From the NCBI GenBank assembly GCA_011046295.1, contig DSAV01000084.1, positions 1 through 25,086 on the forward strand: a stretch of DNA of 25,086 bases. The letters are read 5' to 3'. Positions 1-7,188 of the stretch are shown here, piece by piece; position 1 is the stretch's first letter, and each line of letters opens with the position of its first letter. Source of the stretch: Deltaproteobacteria bacterium (lineage in GTDB: Bacteria; Desulfobacterota; Syntrophia; Syntrophales; Smithellaceae). A program made the translations under genes and the position numbers. The notes beneath the pieces were generated by a model, which saw nothing but the letters and a program-made list of their open reading frames with translations, was not told where the DNA came from and did not search any database.

Positions 1-1224
1 GGGCATAGCCTGCCACGCGTTGACGTAAAGATTGAGAAGTACCTGTTCGATTTGTCCATAATCCGCGGTAACAGGCCAGAGATTATTTTGCAGGTTGAGA
101 TGGATTTGTATTTCTTTTTTTGTGCGTCCGATTGTTTCCGAAGTCTTCTGAATCATCGAATTAATATCCACATTATTCACTTCAAATTTACCGCCGCGGG
201 CGAAACCCAGTAATTGCTTGGTTAAATCAGCGCCGCTCATTACAAGCGCTTCGATGGTTTTCAGGTGCTCATAATTGGCATCTTGCAAGTCGAGATTGAG
301 AAGAGCTAAAGAAGTATGGCCTTGTATACCCATGAGAAGATTGTTGAAATCGTGAGCTATGCCCCCGGCCAATGTGCCGATTGATTCCATTTTTTGTGCC
401 TGAAAAAGACGAGCCTCAGTTATTTTTTGCCCGGTTATATCCCGCATGGAATTAAGAAGTGCGGGCTGATTATCCCAGTTAATTCCGACGCTGTTTGTTT
501 CTACCCAGCGAGTTGTTCCTTTTCTGTCCATGACGCGAAATGTATAAGAGACGCTTGAAGCATTGTCTTCTTGTTGCAGGCAGCTTTCCTGTCGTTGAAG
601 CACCATGTCCCGATCTTCGGAAATAACCATATTTATAAATGAAACAGATGATAATTCATCCTTGTCATAGCCGAGCATTTGAAGTGTTTTTATATTGGCA
701 AAACAAATTTTTCCGTTCGTAATTATAAAAACGGCTTCATTGGAATTTTCTATCAGAAGGCGGTATTTTTCTTCTGATTTGCGTAATTCCTCTTCTATAG
801 CCTTTCTTTCCGTAATATTTTTAGAAACAACAGCTACGGCGATTTTATTATTAGAGCTGTCTCTGACGGGGCTGAACGTCCGCAAGAAAAATCCGTTGTC
901 GCGGGGAGAGTAGTGTTCGTCGAAAACGGATTTATTCCGCAGATAAACTTCTTTGATTCTTTCGGAAAAAATACTGGTCTGCTCTTCAGAATGGAATTCA
1001 CCGTAACAACGGCCGATAATTTGATCGGCGGATAATTCCAATCGTTTAATATGATTGCTGTTTATGAAGATGTAACGGCAGTTTTCATCAACAAGATATA
1101 AAGAATCACTGGTTGAATCCACAAGGCAGCGGTACTGGTAGTCGGAATTTTCCAGCTGATTAATTTTTTGAGTGAGTTCAGTATATTTTTCTTCCAGCTG
1201 TTTGAGGCTTAATTTTGAATTCAT
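1..1224 (-). CDS. PAS-domain sensor histidine kinase (C-terminus cut by window edge)
   Basis: My reading of the minus strand from the ATG at 1224 is open for 408 codons to the window edge. A short coiled N-terminus is followed by two PAS domains (about residues 28-140 and 150-270), the second ending in an RDITGQK motif. The phospho-acceptor H-box follows (GTLAGGIAHDFNNLL, His291), then the start of the HATPase domain with the N-box QVLLNLYVNAWQAMP (Asn402). The G boxes lie outside the window, so a receiver domain or response-regulator partner cannot be assessed. No transmembrane segment or signal peptide is visible, so it is probably a cytoplasmic sensor. It starts 26 bases after the macro-domain gene and is probably co-transcribed with it. 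Family call is secure; the signal is unknown. Confidence 0.93.
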   Translation of the reverse strand, partial: MNSKLSLKQLEEKYTELTQKINQLENSDYQYRCLVDSTSDSLYLVDENCRYIFINSNHIKRLELSADQIIGRCYGEFHSEEQTSIFSERIKEVYLRNKSVFDEHYSPRDNGFFLRTFSPVRDSSNNKIAVAVVSKNITERKAIEEELRKSEEKYRLLIENSNEAVFIITNGKICFANIKTLQMLGYDKDELSSVSFINMVISEDRDMVLQRQESCLQQEDNASSVSYTFRVMDRKGTTRWVETNSVGINWDNQPALLNSMRDITGQKITEARLFQAQKMESIGTLAGGIAHDFNNLLMGIQGHTSLALLNLDLQDANYEHLKTIEALVMSGADLTKQLLGFARGGKFEVNNVDINSMIQKTSETIGRTKKEIQIHLNLQNNLWPVTADYGQIEQVLLNLYVNAWQAMP

Positions 1225-1250
1225 TGCTTTTTAAAACTGTTGCTAGCTAA

Positions 1251-1781
1251 TTATATCAAGTCTTTTAACTGCAAACAAAAAACGTCGTAGTCACGGCTGC
1301 TGAAAAGGATATGACGAATATGCTTTATTTCATTATTCTCCCGGGCAAATTCTATGCTCGTTTTCAGCGCAATTTTGGCGGCTTCATCAAGAGGGTAGGC
1401 GTAAACCCCGGTGCTTATAGCCGGAAATGAAATGCTTTGCAATCCATTCTGCCGGGCAAGTTCCAGGCTGTTTCGGTAAGCATTCTGCAGCAGCTTCTCT
1501 TCGCCTCGGGCGCCACCCCGGTAAATAGGGCCCACTGTGTGGATAACATACTTCGCCTTGAGGTTTCCGCCGGTAGTAATCACGGCTTTGCCTGTTGGGC
1601 ATGATCCTATCTGGCGGCACTGGGCCATGATGGAAGGACCGCCGGCGCGATGGATGGCGCCGTCAACGCCGGCGCCCCCCGCCAAACGCTCATTGGCGGC
1701 ATTGACAATAGCGTCTGTAATTTCCTCGGTTATATCGCCGCAAACAAGTTCTATAATTGTTTCATTAACTTTTGCCTGCAT
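1251..1781 (-). CDS. Macro-domain protein, probable O-acetyl-ADP-ribose deacetylase (MacroD/YmdB type)
   Basis: A 176-residue single macro domain. The ADP-ribose-binding signatures are all present: GDIT (15-18), DAIVNAAN (23-30), the glycine-rich GGAGVDGAIHRAGG (35-48) and the second phosphate loop SFPAISTGVYAYP (about 118-130). Proteins with this set usually remove ADP-ribose from acidic side chains or hydrolyse O-acetyl-ADP-ribose; that activity is family knowledge, not shown here. Length matches stand-alone bacterial MacroD proteins. The start is 3 bases past the stop of the phosphoglycerate mutase-like gene, with no clear Shine-Dalgarno sequence, which suggests translational coupling. The sensor kinase follows 26 bases later. 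Confidence 0.93.
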   Translation of the reverse strand: MQAKVNETIIELVCGDITEEITDAIVNAANERLAGGAGVDGAIHRAGGPSIMAQCRQIGSCPTGKAVITTGGNLKAKYVIHTVGPIYRGGARGEEKLLQNAYRNSLELARQNGLQSISFPAISTGVYAYPLDEAAKIALKTSIEFARENNEIKHIRHILFSSRDYDVFCLQLKDLI

Positions 1782-1784
1782 AAG

Positions 1785-3368
1785 CTATATATCAGGTATT
1801 TTTTCTCCCTCACCGTAAATGAGCATGCGGTAGGTTTTTTCAATCCTGTCCCAGTTTTCCTCCCGATCCAAAGACCAGTATCGTCCGATAACGGAGGCAA
1901 CTTTTCCTAATTCCAATTCCAGAGTTTTTTCTTCCACTTTTTTTATATACAAGGCGCCGCTTTCCGGTAATTCTCCGCGCCGGCCCAGCATGGCGTGGAT
2001 GAACATTTGAGGGACTTGCTCCTTTTTTGCCATTTCCATCAACGTAAAAAGATGATTTATCGAACCGTGGGAACTGAAGAAGGATACTATTCCCATAAGG
2101 TGTAAAGCACAATTTGTTTCATGGGCTTTTCGCATGACGCTTAAAAAAGCTCGGTTTTGATAAAATGACTTATCTTCGATAGTCCGGTCGATTTTCAGAC
2201 GGTCTGAATAAATTCTGCGTCCCGCGCCGATATGCAGATGTCCCGCTTCGGAATTACCCACCGTGCCGGATGGCAAGCCAACAGATTCTCCTGAGGCATC
2301 AAGTTTACTTGACGGATAATTTTTCATTAAACTATCTATAACCGGCGTACGGGCAAGCCAGATGAGATTAGAGTTATTTTCATCTCCCAATCCCCATCCG
2401 TCGAGGATTATCAACAATAACCTCCGCGCGCGAGGAAATGAGCCAGTTTTATTTTCAATAAGAGATGAACCGCTCATCAGTGGCGAAGGATGCAATCCCA
2501 TAATGTTCAGTATCGTAGGGGCGACTTCAGCAAGTTCTCCTTTGGGGCAAAGAGAGAATTTTTTTTCCGGATGAATTAAAATCAAGGGAACGGGGCTGTT
2601 CGTGTGTCCTGTGTCCACGGCGCCGTCAGGATAACGCCATTTTTCCGCGGTTCCATGATCGGCGGTCACAATGGCCGGTATTCCTTGTTTCCGGGCGGCA
2701 TCCACGAGAATGCCCGCGTGCCTGTCCACCGCCTCTATGGCTTTGATGACGGCTTTATCATTTTCGATATGAGCGACAACATCTACATTGGGCAAATTAA
2801 CAACAATAAAATGATAATTTTCATCATTAATTTTTTCCAGGGCGGCTTTTGTGATTCCTTCGATGGACATTTCCGGCGCTTCATCAAAAAGAGAAACATC
2901 CTTCCGTGTTGGTACTACAATTATTTCTTCACCAGGCAGAGCGTTATCTTTCTTGCCATTAAGGAAGAAACTGATGTGAACGGCTTTTTCCGCTTCGGTA
3001 ATTTTAACCTGCCGCAGATTATTTTGGGAAATTATATCGCTCAATGTGTCCTGAATTGCGTCCTCAGGCGGGAAAGCCACCTGAACATTTAAAGATTTAT
3101 GGTATTCAATCATTGTGGCAAAATTAAGATTCAATGGTTTATCTACGGGAAATTCATCGAAGTTGTCATCGGTTAGGGCACGCGTTAATTGAATTTCACG
3201 CTCGCCGCGGATATTGTAAAATATTACCGAATCGCCCTTTGATATGCGCCCCACAGGGTATCCGCCTTTGTCGTTCAAAACGAGAGGAGTTAAGGTTTCA
3301 TCTTCTTTTCCTAGCGCGTAAGCACGGCGCAAGGCTTCCGACATGGGATGTTTTATTTTTTGGCTCAT
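1785..3368 (-). CDS. gpmI: Circularly permuted cofactor-independent phosphoglycerate mutase (GpmI-like)
   Basis: 527 residues, close to the ~510 of ordinary GpmI (3-phosphoglycerate to 2-phosphoglycerate), but the motif order is rotated. Residues 10-305 match the C-terminal part of GpmI: SVIFYNIRGEREIQLTRAL (Arg54, Arg57), the EAEK segment (Lys128), NVDVVAH (Asp196, His200), TADHG (Asp237, His238) and DTGHTNSPVPLIL (His255). After a linker (about 304-315), residues 316-521 match the GpmI N-terminal part: LLLIILDGWG (Asp323), GNSEAGHLHIGAGR (Ser373, the phospho-acceptor), His434, Arg464, GRYWSLDR (Arg496, Arg502) and ENWDRIEKTY, ending at YGEG. All metal ligands and nearly all substrate contacts are kept. 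The residue equivalent to Asp154 is Gly465, and the loop before His434 is SFFSS rather than SDGGV. Both joins lie inside one uninterrupted reading frame. RBS TTTAGGAAC precedes the ATG. First gene of a run with the macro-domain gene. Enzymatic activity is inferred. Confidence 0.9.
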   Translation of the reverse strand: MSQKIKHPMSEALRRAYALGKEDETLTPLVLNDKGGYPVGRISKGDSVIFYNIRGEREIQLTRALTDDNFDEFPVDKPLNLNFATMIEYHKSLNVQVAFPPEDAIQDTLSDIISQNNLRQVKITEAEKAVHISFFLNGKKDNALPGEEIIVVPTRKDVSLFDEAPEMSIEGITKAALEKINDENYHFIVVNLPNVDVVAHIENDKAVIKAIEAVDRHAGILVDAARKQGIPAIVTADHGTAEKWRYPDGAVDTGHTNSPVPLILIHPEKKFSLCPKGELAEVAPTILNIMGLHPSPLMSGSSLIENKTGSFPRARRLLLIILDGWGLGDENNSNLIWLARTPVIDSLMKNYPSSKLDASGESVGLPSGTVGNSEAGHLHIGAGRRIYSDRLKIDRTIEDKSFYQNRAFLSVMRKAHETNCALHLMGIVSFFSSHGSINHLFTLMEMAKKEQVPQMFIHAMLGRRGELPESGALYIKKVEEKTLELELGKVASVIGRYWSLDREENWDRIEKTYRMLIYGEGEKIPDI

Positions 3369-3448
3369 TGTTCCTAAATTATAATTAACCTCTGAATTAT
3401 TTGCGTTATGTTTAGCGAAACAAAGCAGAAGTGTAAAGGGAAACTTTT

Positions 3449-3466
3449 GTTTATTGATAAATAAAC
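3449..3466. repeat. Inverted repeat in the divergent pgm / 3506 intergenic region
   Basis: Perfect 7-base arms GTTTATT and AATAAAC separated by GATA. It lies about 80 bases from the minus-strand start at 3368 and 40 bases before the plus-strand ATG at 3506. It could be an operator dyad or a small hairpin in the leader of the 3506 gene. There is no T-tract, so it is not a terminator. The AT-rich composition makes chance possible. Confidence 0.35.
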
Positions 3467-3505
3467 TTTTAAGTGTTAAAAAAAGAAAATTTGTTGGCGA
3501 AGCCT

Positions 3506-3904
3506 ATGTATACCGTTAAAAAAACAAGAGAAACCCATAATAACAATATATGCGAAGAAATTTTGCGTGAAAGAGCATCTGTTTTGAGTCGTGCCGGAAT
3601 GGCCGTAAGCGATGCGATTAATTTGTTAAAGAAGCTGGATGAGCAAATAACAAAGAAAGTATCGCTAATAGACAAGTTACGCGGGAAAGAAAACACGCAG
3701 TTCGAAAAGCAAAAAAGGGTTTCACTGGGAAAAGAAATCAATGCATCAATAGAGAAATTCAATGAGTTGAGGGAAAAAACAAAATTACGATATTATTATC
3801 TTATTGTGACCAGGGAAGCGCTTGGGCTGCGAAGACATGACATTATCTTTGAAATATATAAAATTCCGGATAAAAAAAACAGGTTTAATGATGGACATTT
3901 TTAA
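3506..3904 (+). CDS. Small charged, probably coiled-coil protein of unknown function
   Basis: I do not recognise this protein. From the ATG at 3506 it is 132 residues; a GTG at 3473 directly after an in-frame stop would add 11, and neither start has a convincing ribosome-binding site. The composition is rich in Lys, Glu, Arg and Leu. Long amphipathic stretches (about 15-55 and 75-105) suggest a two-helix coiled coil. There is no signal peptide, Cys pair or membrane segment. A region near residues 94-112 (KLRYYYLIVTREALGLRRHD) loosely recalls small charged proteins that end in a tyrosine-rich strand-helix. It overlaps the start of pcm by 14 bases, so it is probably translated from the same transcript. 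Coding is supported by that overlap and by strand consistency. Confidence 0.6.
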   Translation: MYTVKKTRETHNNNICEEILRERASVLSRAGMAVSDAINLLKKLDEQITKKVSLIDKLRGKENTQFEKQKRVSLGKEINASIEKFNELREKTKLRYYYLIVTREALGLRRHDIIFEIYKIPDKKNRFNDGHF

Positions 3905-4544
3905 AAAAAAGCGATTAAAAATGGTGCAGACGCAGCTAAAAGCTCGTGATATAACCGATGCGCGCGTGCTGAAAGCCATGGAGAGCATTCCGCGTCACTT
4001 ATTTGTGGATGAAGGATTGGCTGAGCAGGCTTATAACGACAACCCTCTTCCGATAGACGCAAGACAAACAATTTCCCAGCCTTACATCGTCGCTCTGATG
4101 ACGCAGGCACTGGAGATCAAAAATACCGATAAGGTTTTGGAAATAGGCACAGGTTCAGGTTATCAAACAGCGATTTTAGCCAGCCTTGCATTTCAGGTTT
4201 TCTCTATTGAAAGAATTGCCACCCTGGCGGCAAAGGCGCGTAAAATTCTCGATCAGCTCAAATTCTATAACGTAGCCATAAGAGTAGGAGATGGCTCATA
4301 CGGATGGAAAGAAGAAGCCCCGTTTGACGCGATTATCACTACCGCTGCGGTTCCTGAAATTCCTCAGCACCTTGTCGAGCAACTCGCCGCGGGCGGCAGG
4401 CTTGTCGCGCCGGTGGGAAACCGGGATATTCAAACACTGTATAAAGTCAAACGCGATTTAAAGCATCCGGACAAGCTCAATAAAGAGGACCTGGGTGGAT
4501 GTCGTTTCGTGAGCCTGATAGGAAATAGCGGGTGGAAAGAATGA
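3891..4544 (+). CDS. pcm: Protein-L-isoaspartate O-methyltransferase
   Basis: 217 residues from the ATG at 3891, close to the usual PCMT length. The enzyme uses S-adenosylmethionine to methylate isoaspartyl residues in damaged proteins so that they can revert. Family signatures: QLKARDITDARVLKAMESIPRHLFV at the N-terminus, then QTISQPYIVALM, SAM motif I VLEIGTGSGYQTA, and FDAIITTAAVPEIPQHLVEQL with GGRLVAPVG. Upstream in-frame starts back to 3822 add residues unlike the family. ATGs at 3888 and 3891 are adjacent; the ACAGG at about 3879-3883 fits 3891 better. The stop overlaps the next start as ATGA (4541-4544), so pcm and the NlpD-like gene are translationally coupled, a pairing known in other proteobacteria. 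Confidence 0.96.
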   Translation: MDIFKKKRLKMVQTQLKARDITDARVLKAMESIPRHLFVDEGLAEQAYNDNPLPIDARQTISQPYIVALMTQALEIKNTDKVLEIGTGSGYQTAILASLAFQVFSIERIATLAAKARKILDQLKFYNVAIRVGDGSYGWKEEAPFDAIITTAAVPEIPQHLVEQLAAGGRLVAPVGNRDIQTLYKVKRDLKHPDKLNKEDLGGCRFVSLIGNSGWKE

Positions 4545-5287
4545 AAAAATCAAAACTGTCATTATTACTCATATTGCTCCTGTTAAACCTGACGTTTTCG
4601 TGTGCCGGTCCGCAAATCTACAGAGAAAAGGCCACCGGTGTATATCATCGGGTGAAGAGTGGAGAAACAGCTTACAGCATTGCTCGTGTTTATAACATCA
4701 GTTTGAACGAGTTGGCCGAAATTAACAATCTCAAGGATCCTGCCCTGCTTAGAGAGGGCACGGTATTATTTATTCCCAATGCAACAGAGGTAATTGAAGA
4801 TGTCATGGCGCGACGGGGAGGTGTTGTTTCCGGGACAAAGAAAGATAAAAAAAGTGCCGCGCCAAAATCCGCACCCTATGTTCCGCCTCAAAGGAAAGCG
4901 GATATTAGACAAGAGCATAAAATTTTCATCTGGCCGGTAAAAGGCGAAGTCAAGGCTCATTTTGGAAAACAGCCGGATAACACTTATCATAATTGGATAA
5001 AAATCGCCGCACCGGAAGGGTCGCAGGTTAGGGCCGCTGCATCGGGAACCGTAATTTTTTCATCCAACATCAAGGACTACGGGGAAACGGTTATTATCCG
5101 GCACGAGAAGGAACTCACTACGGTTTACACTAACCTCAGCACACGATACGTAAAAGCGGATCAAGGAATAAAGCAGGGAGATATGATTGCGCTTGTAGGA
5201 GAAAAAGACGAAAACGAAACTACTTATATTAACTTTGAAATAAGACTCAAAGGAAAAGCGGCCAATCCTTTGTTGTTTTTGCCTTAA
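4541..5287 (+). CDS. nlpD: NlpD-like lipoprotein: LysM plus degenerate M23 (LytM) domain
   Basis: 248 residues from the ATG at 4541, whose ATGA overlaps the pcm stop; a GTG at 4532 would add only three residues. The N-terminus is a lipoprotein signal (MKKSK, a leucine-rich core, then LTFSC with the lipidated Cys21). A LysM domain (about 36-80, YHRVKSGETAYSIARVYNIS) should bind peptidoglycan. A proline/lysine linker follows, then an M23-fold domain (about 130-248, WPVKGEVKAHFG to FEIRLKGKAANPLLFLP). The usual Zn ligands are lost: HxxxD reads HNWIK, the YAHL position reads YTNL and the HLHFE position reads YINFE. It should therefore be non-catalytic, like the NlpD/EnvC proteins that activate cell-division amidases. 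Expected at the inner face of the outer membrane. Confidence 0.9.
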   Translation: MKKSKLSLLLILLLLNLTFSCAGPQIYREKATGVYHRVKSGETAYSIARVYNISLNELAEINNLKDPALLREGTVLFIPNATEVIEDVMARRGGVVSGTKKDKKSAAPKSAPYVPPQRKADIRQEHKIFIWPVKGEVKAHFGKQPDNTYHNWIKIAAPEGSQVRAAASGTVIFSSNIKDYGETVIIRHEKELTTVYTNLSTRYVKADQGIKQGDMIALVGEKDENETTYINFEIRLKGKAANPLLFLP

Positions 5288-5343
5288 ACTTGCCAGAAGA
5301 TTTTCCGTTGTTATATTAACACAAATATTTTCACGAGGTAATG

Positions 5344-6486
5344 ATGGATTGTTATTTTGAACAAGGGCCAATACGCCCTCCCAGTGAAGCGACAAGTTTA
5401 TTGATTCGCGTGACGAGAAATTGTCCATGGAACAAATGCGCCTTTTGCCGGACATATCACGGTACAAAGTTCGAACTAAGAAGCGTCGAAGAGGTGAAAG
5501 CGGATATTCAGGCAATGAAAGATTACGCGGATAAAATCATTGGTTTGTCGTGGAAAATCGGGGAAGGGGGCGAAGTTAACAGAAGCGTCCTAAGCCATAT
5601 TTATAATCAGGGTTTGTTTGATGATTATTTGCGGACAGTTGCGGCCTGGCTTTATTTCGGCGGAGAAAATGTTTTTTTGCAGGATGCCAATTCCTTAATC
5701 GTTAAAACTCATGAATTGGTGGAAATTCTGGAATTTCTCAAAGAAAAGTTTCCGAATATCAAAAGAATAACTTCCTATTGCCGTTCTCACACGGCGGCAA
5801 GAAAAACCGTAGAAGAGTTTAAGCAGTTAAAAAAGGCGGGTCTTACGCGCATTCATGTTGGCATGGAAAGCGGCAGCAATGAAGTCCTGGCATTGGTTAA
5901 GAAAGGAGTAACCGGAGATATTCACGTGAAAGCAGGAAAGAACATCAAGCAGGCGGATATTGAGCTGAGTGAATATTTCATGCCGGGGTTGGGAGGAAAA
6001 AAATTATCGCGGCAGCACGCCTTGGAATCAGCAAAAGTAATAAATGCGATAAATCCGGATTTTATAAGACTCAGAACGCTCCATGTTGTCCCCGGTACCG
6101 CACTTGAAGAAATGGTAAAAAGCGGTGAATTCACGACACTGAGTGACGACGAAGTTGTCCGGGAAATCCAAATATTTGTCGAAAATCTGGATGTGCGCGG
6201 CGCAAAGCTGGTCAGCGACCATATTTTAAATATTATGGAGGAACTGGAAGGGACGTTTCCTCAGGATAAAGAGAAAATATTAGCATCAATCGAACAATAT
6301 TTTGCTCTTACTGATAATGAGAGGCTTATGTTTCGCCTAGGTCGCCGCAGCGGCCTTTTGAGGAAACTCGAAGATTTGAACAATAGTGATAATTACACGA
6401 AGCTGAAATCCGTCGTGGATAGCTATTTGGCGCAAGGAAGGAACCTGGATGAAGATATCATTAAAATAATGAATAATTACATCTAG
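5344..6486 (+). CDS. Radical SAM protein with CX4CX2C cluster motif
   Basis: 380 residues. The N-terminal motif VTRNCPWNKCAFC carries three cysteines spaced CX4CX2C rather than the common CX3CX2C; they should hold the [4Fe-4S] cluster that cleaves S-adenosylmethionine. Later blocks are typical of the HemN/Elp3-like radical SAM barrel: ITSYCRSHTAARKT, LTRIHVGMESGSNEVLALVKKGVT and LSEYFMPGLGG. The C-terminal ~100 residues are helical and carry no recognisable accessory domain. ATGs at 5341 and 5344 are adjacent; the GAGGT at 5334-5338 favours 5344. It lies 56 bases downstream of the NlpD-like gene and may share its transcript. The substrate is unknown; a tRNA-modification or biosynthetic role would be a guess. 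Confidence 0.88.
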   Translation: MDCYFEQGPIRPPSEATSLLIRVTRNCPWNKCAFCRTYHGTKFELRSVEEVKADIQAMKDYADKIIGLSWKIGEGGEVNRSVLSHIYNQGLFDDYLRTVAAWLYFGGENVFLQDANSLIVKTHELVEILEFLKEKFPNIKRITSYCRSHTAARKTVEEFKQLKKAGLTRIHVGMESGSNEVLALVKKGVTGDIHVKAGKNIKQADIELSEYFMPGLGGKKLSRQHALESAKVINAINPDFIRLRTLHVVPGTALEEMVKSGEFTTLSDDEVVREIQIFVENLDVRGAKLVSDHILNIMEELEGTFPQDKEKILASIEQYFALTDNERLMFRLGRRSGLLRKLEDLNNSDNYTKLKSVVDSYLAQGRNLDEDIIKIMNNYI

Positions 6487-6602
6487 TTAAATAAATTCTG
6501 CTGCAACTGGTGACGATTTTTATATATTTTAATTAAGCGCAAAGAATTTCAATGTTTATAGCCATCTCCGGGTTATTGCCGGCTCATGGAAGGTATTATC
6601 CA

Positions 6603-6631
6603 TTGACTATAAGTTCCATTCGTGTTATTGT
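6603..6631 (+). promoter_or_regulatory. Probable sigma70 promoter of carD
   Basis: TTGACT (6603-6608), a 17-base spacer, then TATTGT (6626-6631), with the carD ATG 37 bases downstream. The -35 matches five of six consensus bases and the -10 four of six. It is the best promoter match in the 181-base gap between the radical SAM gene and carD. The rest of that gap (6487-6602) shows no clear terminator or RNA gene. Confidence 0.5.
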
Positions 6632-6667
6632 CTTTCTTTCTATATACGAAAGGCAGGGTAAGAAAAA

Positions 6668-7153
6668 ATGTTTAAAGTAGGGGATTTGGCGGTTTATCCG
6701 GCGCAGGGGGTTGGGGTCATTGAAGCTATTGAAAACAGGGAAGTAATGGGGAAAATACAACCCTTTTATGTCATGAAAATTATGGGTAATGGGATGAAGA
6801 TAATGATTCCCACGAATAGCGCCAAAGCGGTGGGATTGCGCGAGGTTATTCTTGAGAAAGAAATACCGAAAGTTTTTGAAATATTGAGGAATAAAGACGT
6901 AACTATAGATAAACAAACATGGAATAAGAGATACCGGGAATATCTGGAGAAAATTAAAACCGGCTCTGTTTTTGAAATAGCCAGTGTTTTGCGCGACCTT
7001 TTCATACTGAAGAGCGATAAAAATCTTTCTTTTGGCGAACGGAAAATGATGGATACGGCAAAAAATTTGTTGGTGAAAGAAATTTCTGTGGCCTCAAACG
7101 CGCAGGAAGCTAAAGTGGAAAAAGACCTGCAAATGATTTTCAGCATGCAGTAA
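6668..7153 (+). CDS. carD: CarD/CdnL family RNA polymerase-binding regulator
   Basis: 161 residues, the usual length. The N-terminal RNA polymerase-interaction domain (about 1-60) starts with FKVGDLAVYPAQGVGVIEAI, the Tudor-like fold shared with Mfd. The rest is helical (VTIDKQTWNKRYREYLEKIKTGS, then SVLRDLFILKSDKNLSFGERKMMDTAKNLL), matching the DNA-contacting helical domain. In mycobacteria and myxobacteria such proteins bind the polymerase beta subunit and stabilise open complexes at many promoters; the same is inferred here. An AGGG at about 6655-6658 precedes the ATG. The PIN-TRAM gene follows after 166 bases (to its TTG start), so it may be a separate transcription unit. Confidence 0.95.
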   Translation: MFKVGDLAVYPAQGVGVIEAIENREVMGKIQPFYVMKIMGNGMKIMIPTNSAKAVGLREVILEKEIPKVFEILRNKDVTIDKQTWNKRYREYLEKIKTGSVFEIASVLRDLFILKSDKNLSFGERKMMDTAKNLLVKEISVASNAQEAKVEKDLQMIFSMQ

Positions 7154-7188
7154 ACATCATTTAGCTCTTTGAAAATCTAAATAAATAA

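Noticed and set aside
2604..3092. Plus-strand open frame of 162 codons opposite the phosphoglycerate mutase gene
   Set aside because: Antisense to strongly conserved coding sequence, with no family pattern.
1785..3368. The permuted motif order as an assembly chimera or tandem-duplication join
   Set aside because: Both joins are inside one uninterrupted frame with no duplicated segment, total length equals one GpmI, and flanking genes fit tightly. It cannot be fully excluded without reads.
3378..3383. TATAAT on the minus strand just before the permuted mutase gene
   Set aside because: It is only ten bases before the ATG, overlaps the ribosome-binding region and has no -35 at a proper distance.
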